A DNA stretch of 64,000 nucleotides. It comes from Microbacterium pygmaeum. Its GTDB lineage: Bacteria > Actinomycetota > Actinomycetes > Actinomycetales > Microbacteriaceae. Position numbers and translations under genes: made by a program. Positions 42,918-51,408 of the stretch are shown in pieces. Location of the stretch: assembly GCF_900100885.1 (NCBI RefSeq), contig NZ_LT629692.1, positions 1,550,001-1,614,000 of the forward strand, read 5' to 3'. Each line of letters starts with the position of its first letter. Within the stretch, counting starts at the first letter, position 1. Below the pieces are notes generated by a model. The model was not told where the DNA came from. It did not search any database and saw nothing but the letters and a program-made list of their open reading frames with translations.

Positions 42918-44396
42918 ATGAGCACCGCCGGAAATCGCGACGACCTCGATCTCGGCGACGACGATCGAGATGTGGACTCACTGACGATCGGCCGCCGCAT
43001 CCGCCAGTTGCGCACCGCGCGCGACATGACCCTCGATGACCTCGCACGCGCCGTCGACCGCGTCCCGAGCCAGCTGTCGATGATCGAGAACGGCCGGCGC
43101 GAGCCGAAGCTCACGCTGCTGCAGTCGATCGCGCGTGCGCTGGGGACGAATCTGGACGCACTGCTGGAGTCCGAGCCGCTCGACGAGCGGTCCACCATGG
43201 AGATCGCGTTGCAGCGCGCGATGCGCGGACAGACCTTCCAGGCGCTCGGCATCCCTCCGTTCCGCATCGGCAAGACCGTGCCGGACGAGGCGCTCGTCGC
43301 GATGCTTGCCCTGCAGGGCGAGATCGAGCGGCTCCGCGACGAGCGGGCCGCGACGCCGGAGGAGGCGCGCCGCGCCAACGTCGCGCTGCGCAAACTGATG
43401 CGCACGCAGAACAACTACTTCCCCGAGCTGGAGCAGCAGGCCAAGGCCCTCCTCGATGCAGTGGACCACCCCGGGGGTCCGCTCACCCAGCGCACGGCAT
43501 CCGACATCGCCGCGCATCTCGGCTTCACCCTGCATTACGTGCCCGACCTGCCACAGACCACCCGCAGCGTCGCCGACATCAAGAACGGCCGGCTGTATCT
43601 CTCCAGCCGGCTCACCTCCAAGGGCGACCCGCGCACCGCGGTGCTGCAGGCTCTCTCCAGCCGCATCCTCGGCCACCGCGAGCCGACGAGCTATGCAGAG
43701 TTCCTCCGCCAGCGCGTGGAGACGAACTACCTGACGGGCGCCCTGCTGATTCCCGAGGAGCACGCGGTGCCGTTCCTGCGCGAGGCGAAGGATCGGCGGG
43801 CGATCTCCATCGAGGACCTCCGTGACGGGTATTCGGTGTCGTACGAGACCGCAGCGCATCGCTTCACGAACCTCGCGACCGTGGCCCTCGGCATCCCGGT
43901 CCACTTCCTCAAGGTCCACGAGTCCGGCACGATCACCAAGGCCTACGAGAACGACGACGTGAACTTCCCCACCGACCAGCTGGGGTCGATCGAGGGGCAG
44001 ATGTGCTGCCGCCGCTGGACCAGCCGCGTCGTCTTCGACGAGCACGACCACTTCAACCCGTACTACCAGTACACCGATACCGGCAACGGCACCTACTGGT
44101 GCACGGCCCGGGTGGAGTCCTCCAGCGAGGGGGCGCATTCGGTCAGCGTCGGGGTCCGCTTCGACGACACGAAGTGGTTCATCGGCCGGGACACGCCGAA
44201 CCGGGGCGTCTCCAAGCATTCCGTCGAGGTGTGCTGTCGCCGGGCGCCCGCCGATCTGGAGGCGGCGTGGCGGGAGCAGTCCTGGCCGAACGTGCGCACT
44301 CCGCGGACGCTGCTGGCGACGCTGCCGACCGGGGCCTTCCCCGGCGTGGACACCACGGACGTCTACGAATTCCTCGAGGCGCACGCGCCGCGATGA
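42918..44396 (+). CDS. ramB: RamB-like XRE regulator of acetate/glyoxylate metabolism
   Basis: The 492-residue protein has an XRE helix-turn-helix (about 22-80) with L-D-D-L-A-R-A-V-D-R and Q-L-S-M-I-E-N-G-R-R. An ImmA/IrrE-like middle and a DUF2083 C-terminus with conserved C-C-R-R-W follow. This is the architecture of RamB, which in Corynebacterium represses aceA, aceB and acetate activation genes. Its divergent position to aceB strongly supports the same role. The symbol is by analogy. Confidence 0.88.
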   Translation: MSTAGNRDDLDLGDDDRDVDSLTIGRRIRQLRTARDMTLDDLARAVDRVPSQLSMIENGRREPKLTLLQSIARALGTNLDALLESEPLDERSTMEIALQRAMRGQTFQALGIPPFRIGKTVPDEALVAMLALQGEIERLRDERAATPEEARRANVALRKLMRTQNNYFPELEQQAKALLDAVDHPGGPLTQRTASDIAAHLGFTLHYVPDLPQTTRSVADIKNGRLYLSSRLTSKGDPRTAVLQALSSRILGHREPTSYAEFLRQRVETNYLTGALLIPEEHAVPFLREAKDRRAISIEDLRDGYSVSYETAAHRFTNLATVALGIPVHFLKVHESGTITKAYENDDVNFPTDQLGSIEGQMCCRRWTSRVVFDEHDHFNPYYQYTDTGNGTYWCTARVESSSEGAHSVSVGVRFDDTKWFIGRDTPNRGVSKHSVEVCCRRAPADLEAAWREQSWPNVRTPRTLLATLPTGAFPGVDTTDVYEFLEAHAPR

Positions 44397-44444
44397 TCCG
44401 ATCCCGCGTCACCTGATGCCGTCGCGGTGAGGCAGCTCCCCCGC

Positions 44445-45980
44445 TCAGCTTTCGCTGACCCGCAGGGCCGCCCAGACGTCGGCGCGGGCCGGGAACGAGC
44501 CGAGATCGACCTCCAGCGCTCGCTCGGCGGCGGCGATGCGGGCGCGGATCGTGTGGCGGTGCACGCCGAGAGCCCGAGCGGATGCCTCGTGCGAGCAGTC
44601 ATGGTCCAGCCACACCCGCACCGTCTCGAGCAGGTTCGTGGCATGGTCGAGGTCGTACCGCCGCAGCGGGGCGAGGACCGCCTCGGCGACCGCCCTGCCC
44701 TCCGGCGTCGGCGGAACCGCGAGCACGCCGCCGCGAAGCGTCTGTGAGAAGTGGGAGACGGCCGAAACCCCGCGCTCTCGTGCGACGCGGGCCTGCTCGA
44801 TGGCCCCCGCGATCGCGTCGTAGCCCGACGGGTCGGAGACGCCCACACGCACACCGAATCTGTCGGCGACCTCCTCCAGCAGCGACTCGTCGGCGACCGG
44901 GACGATCAGCACGAGACCATCGTCGCCGCGGCCGAAGAACACACCACCACGCCGTTCGTCGGCGCGCAGTTCCAGCCATTCGCGGAGCGCATCGCTGCGC
45001 GCCGCCGCGGCATCCGTCATCGCCGCGACGATCGGCGCGACCGGCAGCCCACCCCACAGATCCCGCGCGATACGGCGGGCGAGCGAAGGGTCACCGCTGC
45101 GCAGCGACTGCAGGAGGCCCGCGCGCAGCAGCGAGCGTGCGCGGTCCAGGCCCTGCTGCTGCTCCAGCGCGAGGCCCGCCATCGCCACGACCGCCGTCAC
45201 GACGCCGCGCCCCTCCTGATCGAGGTCGCCGGCGGCGATGGCGATGACGCCGCGCAGATGTCCCCCGCGTCCGAGCGTCTGCAGCGTGAACGGCACGCCG
45301 TCGATGCGCAGGGAAGAGCCTGCCCGGGCGCCACGCCGCAGCACGGCTCCGACCGAATCCTGCAGCTCGTGGGCGGTGGAGGAGGGGAGCGCGTTCGGAT
45401 GCTCGCGGGTGAGCGCCCCCGACGAGTCGTACATCCCCACCCACGTGTTCAGCTGCTTGGCGAGTTCGGCGAGGGTCGCGCCGAGGCCGTCCGGCCGCAG
45501 TGCCGCGAGCGAGATCGCCCGCTGTGCCGCCAGGGCCCAGCTGCGCCTGGCGTAGGCCTGTGCCGCGATCGCCTCCGCGCCCGCCCGTGCGACCGCGATG
45601 AACGGCGTCCGGTACGGCACCTCGAACAGCGGCATCCGCTCCTGCCGGCACGCACGCGCGAGCTGCGGTGGGATGCCGTCCCGGACGACCTCCGTGCCGA
45701 AGCCGAGTCCGACGACCCCGCGTGCCGTCAGGCGGCGCACGTACTCGACGTAGACCGCGGCATCCTCATGAGCACCCTGGAACTGCGTACCGGTGGTCAG
45801 CAGGGCGAGCCCGTCGGAGAGGAACGGTGTCGGATCGGCGAGGTCCGAACTGTGCACCCACCGGATCGGCCGTTGCAGCGCATCCGGATCCAGGGCGGTC
45901 TCCTCACCCTCGAGGCGGAGTCGGAGATCTCGTCGGGCGAGCAGGGTCCGCAGCGTGGGCGTCTCAGCCTCGACGACCAT
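44445..45980 (-). CDS. PucR-family transcriptional regulator
   Basis: The 511-residue protein has an N-terminal PucR sensor region (L-R-T-L-L-A-R-R-D-L-R-L, later L-T-T-G-T-Q-F), a GGDEF-like middle and a C-terminal HTH_30 domain with S-A-R-A-L-G-V-H-R-H-T-I-R-A-R. Such proteins activate purine, proline or GABA/polyamine catabolism. It is divergent from gabT and so a candidate GABA or putrescine sensor. ATG 45980 gives the usual N-terminus; codons further upstream run through the promoter region. Confidence 0.88.
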   Translation of the reverse strand: MVVEAETPTLRTLLARRDLRLRLEGEETALDPDALQRPIRWVHSSDLADPTPFLSDGLALLTTGTQFQGAHEDAAVYVEYVRRLTARGVVGLGFGTEVVRDGIPPQLARACRQERMPLFEVPYRTPFIAVARAGAEAIAAQAYARRSWALAAQRAISLAALRPDGLGATLAELAKQLNTWVGMYDSSGALTREHPNALPSSTAHELQDSVGAVLRRGARAGSSLRIDGVPFTLQTLGRGGHLRGVIAIAAGDLDQEGRGVVTAVVAMAGLALEQQQGLDRARSLLRAGLLQSLRSGDPSLARRIARDLWGGLPVAPIVAAMTDAAAARSDALREWLELRADERRGGVFFGRGDDGLVLIVPVADESLLEEVADRFGVRVGVSDPSGYDAIAGAIEQARVARERGVSAVSHFSQTLRGGVLAVPPTPEGRAVAEAVLAPLRRYDLDHATNLLETVRVWLDHDCSHEASARALGVHRHTIRARIAAAERALEVDLGSFPARADVWAALRVSES

Positions 45981-46005
45981 CCGCAACTCCGTTCTCGTCG
46001 GACCG

Positions 46006-46066
46006 TGTACGGGTTGTACGGTCTCGGCACCCAAAATGTACACCGCGGAGCGTATACACGCCGCGG
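46006..46066. promoter_or_regulatory. Repeats in the pucR-gabT divergent promoter
   Basis: TGTACGG occurs twice with 9-bp spacing (46006-46012, 46015-46021). A second pair of direct repeats of TACAC(G)CCGCGG type follows (46039-46048, 46055-46066). Direct repeats fit an activator such as the adjacent PucR protein, but binding is an inference. Confidence 0.35.
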
Positions 46067-46076
46067 CCGTACCGCC

Positions 46077-46082
46077 TACGAT
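46077..46082 (+). promoter_or_regulatory. -10 box 7 nt before gabT ATG (leaderless candidate)
   Basis: TACGAT ends 7 nt before the gabT ATG at 46090. No ribosome-binding site is seen. Confidence 0.4.
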
Positions 46083-46089
46083 CGCGAAC

Positions 46090-47457
46090 ATGAGCACGAC
46101 CGAGCTGACTTCCCCGACCGACACCACGCCCCTGGGCGGGCCGAGCCTGCCGCAGGAGCGGCGCATGCTCACCCCGATCCCGGGTCCGCGATCGCAGGAG
46201 CTGCTCGCCCGCAAGGCGGATGCCGTCGCCGCGGGCGTCGGTCACACCGTCCCGATCCAGGCGGTCGCAGCCGGCGGCGGGGTCGTCGTCGACGCGGACG
46301 GCAATTCCCTGATCGATCTCGGAGCGGGAATCGCGGTCACCACGCTCGGCAATGCGCACCCGAAGGTCGTCGCGGCCGTGCAGGCGCAGGTGGCGCAGTT
46401 CACGCACACCTGTTTCATGATCTCGCCCTACGAGTCGTATGTCGGCGTGGCCGAAGCGCTGAACCGGATCACGCCCGGGGATCACGCCAAGAAGAGCGCG
46501 CTGTTCAACTCCGGCGCCGAGGCCGTGGAGAACGCCGTGAAGATCGCGCGCAAGTTCACCAAGAAGCAGGCGGTGCTCGCCTTCGATCACGGCTACCACG
46601 GACGAACGAACCTGACCATGGCCCTGACGGCGAAGGCGATGCCGTACAAGAGCGGCTTCGGTCCGTTCGCCTCGGAGATCTATCGTTCCCCGCTGTCGTA
46701 CCCGTACCGCGATGGGCTGAGCGGGTCGGATGCCGCGAAGCGGACGATCTCGCTTATCGAGAAGCAGATCGGCGCCGACAACCTGGCCGCGATCATCATC
46801 GAGCCGATCCAGGGCGAGGGCGGCTTCATCGTCCCGGCCGAGGGCTTCCTTCCGGCGCTCGTGGACTGGTGCCGAGCCAACGACGTCGTTTTCATCGCCG
46901 ACGAGGTGCAGACGGGCTTCGCGCGGACCGGAGCGATGTTCGCCAGCGAGCTGTTCGGCATCGTGCCCGACCTGATCACCACCGCCAAGGGCATCGCCGG
47001 GGGGTTGCCCTTGGCGGCGGTCACCGGCCGTGCCGAGATCATGGACGCCTCGCACACCGGCGGACTCGGTGGCACCTACGGCGGAAACCCGATCGCGTGC
47101 GCTGCGGCGCTCGCGGCGATCGACGCCTTCGAGAACGACGGACTGATCGAGCGCGCGAACGAGATCGGGACGATCCTCGTGGATCGTCTGACCGCGCTCC
47201 AGGCGAGCGATCCGCGCATCGGCGACGTGCGCGGCCGCGGGGCGATGATCGCCGCCGAGTTCGTGGACGCTGCCACCGGCGAGCCTGATGCGGCGCTGAC
47301 CGGAGCGATCGCGAAGGCCTGCATCGCGGAGGGCGTGATCGTCCTCACCTGCGGCACCTACGGCAACGTGATCCGGTTCCTGCCGCCGCTGTCGATCCCC
47401 GACGACCTGCTCGTGGAGGGCCTGGACGTCGTCGCGGCCGCACTGGCGGCCGCCTGA
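46090..47457 (+). CDS. gabT: 4-aminobutyrate aminotransferase
   Basis: The 455-residue class III aminotransferase has F-N-S-G-A-E-A-V-E-N at 139-148, Asp271 in I-A-D-E-V-Q-T-G and the PLP lysine Lys300 in T-T-A-K-G-I-A-G-G. It converts GABA and 2-oxoglutarate to succinate semialdehyde and glutamate. The ATG at 46090 is chosen for family length and the promoter just upstream. It is followed by a terminator and then the putrescine oxidase gene, whose product yields the GABA precursor 4-aminobutanal. Confidence 0.93.
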   Translation: MSTTELTSPTDTTPLGGPSLPQERRMLTPIPGPRSQELLARKADAVAAGVGHTVPIQAVAAGGGVVVDADGNSLIDLGAGIAVTTLGNAHPKVVAAVQAQVAQFTHTCFMISPYESYVGVAEALNRITPGDHAKKSALFNSGAEAVENAVKIARKFTKKQAVLAFDHGYHGRTNLTMALTAKAMPYKSGFGPFASEIYRSPLSYPYRDGLSGSDAAKRTISLIEKQIGADNLAAIIIEPIQGEGGFIVPAEGFLPALVDWCRANDVVFIADEVQTGFARTGAMFASELFGIVPDLITTAKGIAGGLPLAAVTGRAEIMDASHTGGLGGTYGGNPIACAAALAAIDAFENDGLIERANEIGTILVDRLTALQASDPRIGDVRGRGAMIAAEFVDAATGEPDAALTGAIAKACIAEGVIVLTCGTYGNVIRFLPPLSIPDDLLVEGLDVVAAALAAA

Positions 47458-47460
47458 CCG

Positions 47461-47503
47461 GCGTGCGCCGGACCCGGGCCGGGGGGCCGGGTCCGGCGCA
47501 CGC
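47461..47503 (+). terminator. GC-rich hairpin between gabT and the oxidase gene
   Basis: A perfect 17-bp stem (47461-47477 with 47487-47503) encloses a 9-nt G-rich loop and starts 3 nt after the gabT stop. No T-run follows, so it may attenuate rather than stop transcription. Confidence 0.75.
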
Positions 47504-47541
47504 GCCTCAGCATTGCCCGAACAATCGACAAGAGGAGCACC

Positions 47542-48915
47542 ATGTCGGAGCCGAACCGCACCGAGCTGACCAGGGACGTCGTGATCGTCGGCGCCGGAGC
47601 CGCGGGCCTGACCGCCGCGAACGAACTGCGCAGGGCAGGGCTGTCCGTCGCCGTGCTCGAGGCCCGCGACCGCGTCGGCGGGCGTCTGTGGACGGACGTC
47701 ATCGACGGCGCCATGCTCGAGATCGGCGGGCAATGGGTCTCGCCTGACCAGGACGCCTTGATCGACACCGTCGCCGAGCTGGGGCTTGAGACCTACAGCC
47801 GCTACCGCGAGGGCGACAGCGTCTACGTCGGCCCGGATGGGACGACGCACCGCTTCACGGGCGAGATGTTCCCCGTGGCGCCGGAGACCGAGCGCGTCAT
47901 CGCCGAGATCACCGAGCGGCTCGATGCGATGGTCGCCGAGATCGACCCCGACCGGCCCTGGGCGCACGAGAAGGCCGAGGAGTGGGACCGCATCTCGTGG
48001 GATGCGTGGCTTCGCGCGCAGACCGACGACGATGAGGCCGTCCGCAACCTCGCCTTCGCGACCGGTTCGGCGATGCTGACCAAGCCGACCCACACCTTCT
48101 CGCTCCTGCAGTCGCTGCTGATGGCGGCCTCCGCCGGTTCCTACTCGAACCTCGTCGATGCCGACTTCATCCTCGACAAGCGCGTCGTGGGGGGCCTGCA
48201 GCAGGTTCCGCTCCTGCTCGCGGAGCGTCTCGGCGACGACGTCCACCTCGGGCGGCCGGTGCGCACCCTGGAGTGGTCCGGCGACGGCGTGACCGCGATC
48301 GCCGACGGCATGACGGTGCGGGCGCGGTTCGCGATCCTCGCCCTCGCGCCGGTGCTCTACAACCGCATCTCCTTCGTCCCGGCGCTGCCCCGCCTGCAGC
48401 ACCAGATGCACCAGCACCTCTCGATGGGCTTCGTCATCAAGGTGCACGCGGTCTACGACACCCCGTTCTGGCGCGAGAAGGGACTGTCGGGCACGGCCTT
48501 CAGCCCGTACGAGCTCTCGCACGAGGCCTATGACAACACCAACCACGGCGACGCGCGCGGCACGCTGGTCGGATTCGTCTCGGATCAGCACGCCGATGAC
48601 GTCTTCCGACTGAGTGCGCAAGAGCGCAAAGACCGCATCCTCGAGTCCCTGTCGCACTACTACGGACCCGAGGCGAAGGAGCCCGTCGTCTACTACGAGA
48701 GCGACTGGGGGAGCGAGGAGTGGACGCGCGGAGCGTATGCCGCGAGCTTCGACCTCGGTGGTCTGCACCGGTACGGGGCGCAACTGCGCGAGGCCGTCGG
48801 TCCGGTGCACTTCGCATGCAGTGACATGGCCGGCGCCGGGTATCAGCACGTGGACGGCGCCATCCGGATGGGCCGCCTCGCGGCATCCCAGATCGTGGAT
48901 GAGGCCCGCGCGTGA
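47542..48915 (+). CDS. Flavin monoamine oxidase, putrescine oxidase-like
   Basis: The 457-residue FAD enzyme has the dinucleotide fold V-I-V-G-A-G-A-A-G-L and R-D-R-V-G-G-R near the start. The C-terminal FAD signature is S-D-M-A-G-A-G-Y-Q-H-V-D-G-A-I. The similarity pattern matches actinobacterial putrescine oxidases, which oxidise putrescine to 4-aminobutanal, H2O2 and ammonia. The neighbourhood with gabT, a permease and an SSADH supports this. It heads a tightly overlapping set with the next two genes. Confidence 0.88.
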   Translation: MSEPNRTELTRDVVIVGAGAAGLTAANELRRAGLSVAVLEARDRVGGRLWTDVIDGAMLEIGGQWVSPDQDALIDTVAELGLETYSRYREGDSVYVGPDGTTHRFTGEMFPVAPETERVIAEITERLDAMVAEIDPDRPWAHEKAEEWDRISWDAWLRAQTDDDEAVRNLAFATGSAMLTKPTHTFSLLQSLLMAASAGSYSNLVDADFILDKRVVGGLQQVPLLLAERLGDDVHLGRPVRTLEWSGDGVTAIADGMTVRARFAILALAPVLYNRISFVPALPRLQHQMHQHLSMGFVIKVHAVYDTPFWREKGLSGTAFSPYELSHEAYDNTNHGDARGTLVGFVSDQHADDVFRLSAQERKDRILESLSHYYGPEAKEPVVYYESDWGSEEWTRGAYAASFDLGGLHRYGAQLREAVGPVHFACSDMAGAGYQHVDGAIRMGRLAASQIVDEARA

Positions 48916-49799
48916 GCGGGCGCATCGTTGTCGGCTACACAGCAACGGATGCCGGCGCTGACGCGGTGGCGCTCGGCGCGCGTCTGGCAGCGGCATCCGG
49001 CGCGGAACTCGACCTGGTGCTCGTGCTGCCGGCGGACGAGCGCAGCGTGATCACCCCGCCCGACGCGGGCTACGACACCCATCTGCGCGAACGGGCGACC
49101 GAGTGGCTCCGCGACGCCTCGGACATGGTCGGCGACCTCGTCTCGCACCGCACCCATGTCCGCTACGGGGAGTCCTTCGGGGATGGACTGCTGCTGGCAG
49201 CGACCGAGCTCGGCGCCAGTCACATCGTCGTCGGTGCGGCCAACGGCGGCCTGCGAGGGAAGCACCGGCTCGGCACGGTGGCCAGCGAACTGCTGCACTC
49301 CTCGGATGTACCGGTGGTCCTGGCTCCAGAGGGCTCACGACGCATCGACGCCTCCACCGGCATCACCCGGGTCACTGTGGCCATCGGCACGCGGCCGGGC
49401 GCCGACGTGCTGCTCGAGGAGGCGGTCTCACTGGCCGCCGCGACGCAGTCGGAGCTCCGCCTGGTCTCGCTGGTCACCGTCGACCTCCCCGCCGGCATCG
49501 ACACCGGAGTCATCCGCGTGGTCGGCGCGGCGCACGCGGACGACATGCTGGCGCAGGCGCGCAGCGCACTGTCCGATGACATCGACGCCGAGGCGGTCGT
49601 CGCCTCCGGCGACAGCATCGAGGATGCCGTCTCCCACCTCGGCTGGGAGCCGGGCGAGATCGCCGTCGTCGGCTCCAGCCGCCTCGCCCAGCCCCGTCGA
49701 CTGTTCCTCGGATCCACTGCCGCCAAGATGCTCCACGAACTTCCCGTCCCGATGATCGTGGTGCCGCGCACGCGCGCCACGGAAGGAGTCACGCCATGA
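48912..49799 (+). CDS. Universal stress protein, tandem UspA
   Basis: The 295-residue protein has two UspA domains (about 1-137 and 145-290). The first has the ATP-type motif V-G-A-A-N-G-G-L-R-G. The second has V-G-S-S-R-L and a C-terminal V-P-M-I-V-V-P. It starts with GTG overlapping the oxidase stop and ends overlapping the permease start. USP genes translationally coupled to permeases occur in actinobacteria and may modulate transport. The role is not defined. Confidence 0.88.
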   Translation: MSGRIVVGYTATDAGADAVALGARLAAASGAELDLVLVLPADERSVITPPDAGYDTHLRERATEWLRDASDMVGDLVSHRTHVRYGESFGDGLLLAATELGASHIVVGAANGGLRGKHRLGTVASELLHSSDVPVVLAPEGSRRIDASTGITRVTVAIGTRPGADVLLEEAVSLAAATQSELRLVSLVTVDLPAGIDTGVIRVVGAAHADDMLAQARSALSDDIDAEAVVASGDSIEDAVSHLGWEPGEIAVVGSSRLAQPRRLFLGSTAAKMLHELPVPMIVVPRTRATEGVTP

Positions 49800-51364
49800 G
49801 CGACCACACCGGCGCTGCGGCGCCCCTCGCGCCCGTCGGCGAGAAGGGCGAGCCGACCGGTCTCTCCGCCAAGGGGCTGAGCGCCGGCACCGTCGGGCTG
49901 ATCGGCGCCGTCGTCATCGGCATCTCGTGCATCGCGCCCGCGTACACGCTCACCGCCGCCCTCGGGCCCACGGTGTCCGAGGTCGGATTCCAGGTTCCCG
50001 CGATCATCATCGTCGGCTTCATCCCGATGCTGCTGGTCGCGTTCGGCTACCGCGAGCTCAATCGGGCGATGCCCGACTCGGGCACCTCGTTCACCTGGGC
50101 GACCCGGGCCTTCGGGCCGTGGGTGGGCTGGATGGCCGGCTGGGGGCTGATCGCAGCGACCATCCTGGTGCTGTCCAATCTCGCCGGCATCGCGGTCGAA
50201 TTCCTCTTCCTGCTGATCGATCAGATCGCCGGAAGCCCCGGCACGATCGCCGAGCTCGCGTTCAACCCGTTCATCAACGTCGGGGTGTGCCTGCTGTTCA
50301 TGCTCGGAGCGACGCTCGTCTCCTACCGCGACATGCAGACCACGCAGAAGCTGCAGTACTTCCTGGTCACCTTCCAGGTGCTCGTCCTGGTGATCTTCTC
50401 GGTCGCCGCCTTCGTGCACGTCGCGCAGGGCAACGCGTTCGATGCGAGTCCTGTGGAACTGTCCTGGTTCAACCCGTTCGCGGTCGCCGATTTCGGCGCC
50501 GTCGTGGCCGGCCTCTCGCTGTCGATCTTCATCTTCTGGGGGTGGGATGTCACCCTCACGATGAACGAGGAGACGAAGGACCCGGAGAAGACTCCCGGCC
50601 GCGCCGCCACGCTCACCGTCCTGACGATCTTCGCCCTGTACCTGTTGATCTCGGTGTCGCTGCTGGCGTTCGCCGGCACCGGCGCCGAAGGCCTGGGCCT
50701 GGGCAACGAGGACATCCAGTCCAACGTGTTCTTCTACCTGTCAGGACCGATCCTCGGACCGTTCGCGTTCCTCGTCTCGCTGGCGGTGCTGACCAGTTCG
50801 GCGTCATCGCTGCAGTCCACGTTCGTCTCTCCCGCGCGCACCCTGCTCGCGATGGGCCACTACGGTGCGCTCCCGAAGCGGTTCTCCGAGGTCAGTCCGC
50901 GCTTCTTCACACCCGGCTTCGCGACGATCGTCTCAGCTGTCGTGGCGTCGGTGTTCTACGCCGTGATGCGCTTCATCAGCGAGGACGTCCTGTGGGACAC
51001 GATCACCACGCTGGGCATGATGATCTGCTTCTACTACGGCATCACCGCGTTCGCCTGCGTCTGGTACTTCCGCAAGCAATGGTTCGACACCACTCGGAAC
51101 GTGTTCTTCACGTTCCTGTTCCCGCTGGTAGGCGGCGTGATCCTGATCTTCCTGTTCGTGAAGACCCTGATCGACAGCATGGACCCGGACTACGGCAGCG
51201 GATCGAACATCGGTGGACTGGGCCTGGTCTTCATCCTGGGCGTCGTCGTCATCGGGCTCGGTATCGTCATCATGATCTGGCAGGCGGTCAAGCGGCCCGC
51301 CTACTTCCGCGGCGAGACCATCTCGCTGGACGCACCCGCCAGCCTGCGAGCCCGACGCCGCTGA
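49796..51364 (+). CDS. APC-superfamily amino-acid/polyamine permease
   Basis: The 522-residue transporter has about 12 membrane helices. The family stretch G-I-S-C-I-A-P-A-Y-T occurs in helix 1 and F-W-G-W-D-V-T-L-T-M-N-E-E-T near the middle (helix 6). Given its operon with putrescine oxidase and SSADH, it probably imports putrescine or GABA. It overlaps the universal stress gene by ATGA and precedes the dehydrogenase by 44 nt. Confidence 0.9.
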   Translation: MSDHTGAAAPLAPVGEKGEPTGLSAKGLSAGTVGLIGAVVIGISCIAPAYTLTAALGPTVSEVGFQVPAIIIVGFIPMLLVAFGYRELNRAMPDSGTSFTWATRAFGPWVGWMAGWGLIAATILVLSNLAGIAVEFLFLLIDQIAGSPGTIAELAFNPFINVGVCLLFMLGATLVSYRDMQTTQKLQYFLVTFQVLVLVIFSVAAFVHVAQGNAFDASPVELSWFNPFAVADFGAVVAGLSLSIFIFWGWDVTLTMNEETKDPEKTPGRAATLTVLTIFALYLLISVSLLAFAGTGAEGLGLGNEDIQSNVFFYLSGPILGPFAFLVSLAVLTSSASSLQSTFVSPARTLLAMGHYGALPKRFSEVSPRFFTPGFATIVSAVVASVFYAVMRFISEDVLWDTITTLGMMICFYYGITAFACVWYFRKQWFDTTRNVFFTFLFPLVGGVILIFLFVKTLIDSMDPDYGSGSNIGGLGLVFILGVVVIGLGIVIMIWQAVKRPAYFRGETISLDAPASLRARRR

Positions 51365-51408
51365 CGCCGGCCCCGTACCCATCAACCGACCTCAGCGAAC
51401 GGAACACC

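Noticed and set aside
45964..48996. 1010-codon open frame on the minus strand across gabT and the putrescine oxidase gene
   Set aside because: It is antisense to two recognised enzymes and a hairpin, Arg/Asp/His-rich without any domain. Such frames arise from GC-biased third positions.
49927..51408. Plus-strand open frame in another phase running through the permease into the SSADH gene
   Set aside because: Only the part from 51409 is a real gene. The upstream Arg/His-rich part is a shadow of the permease.
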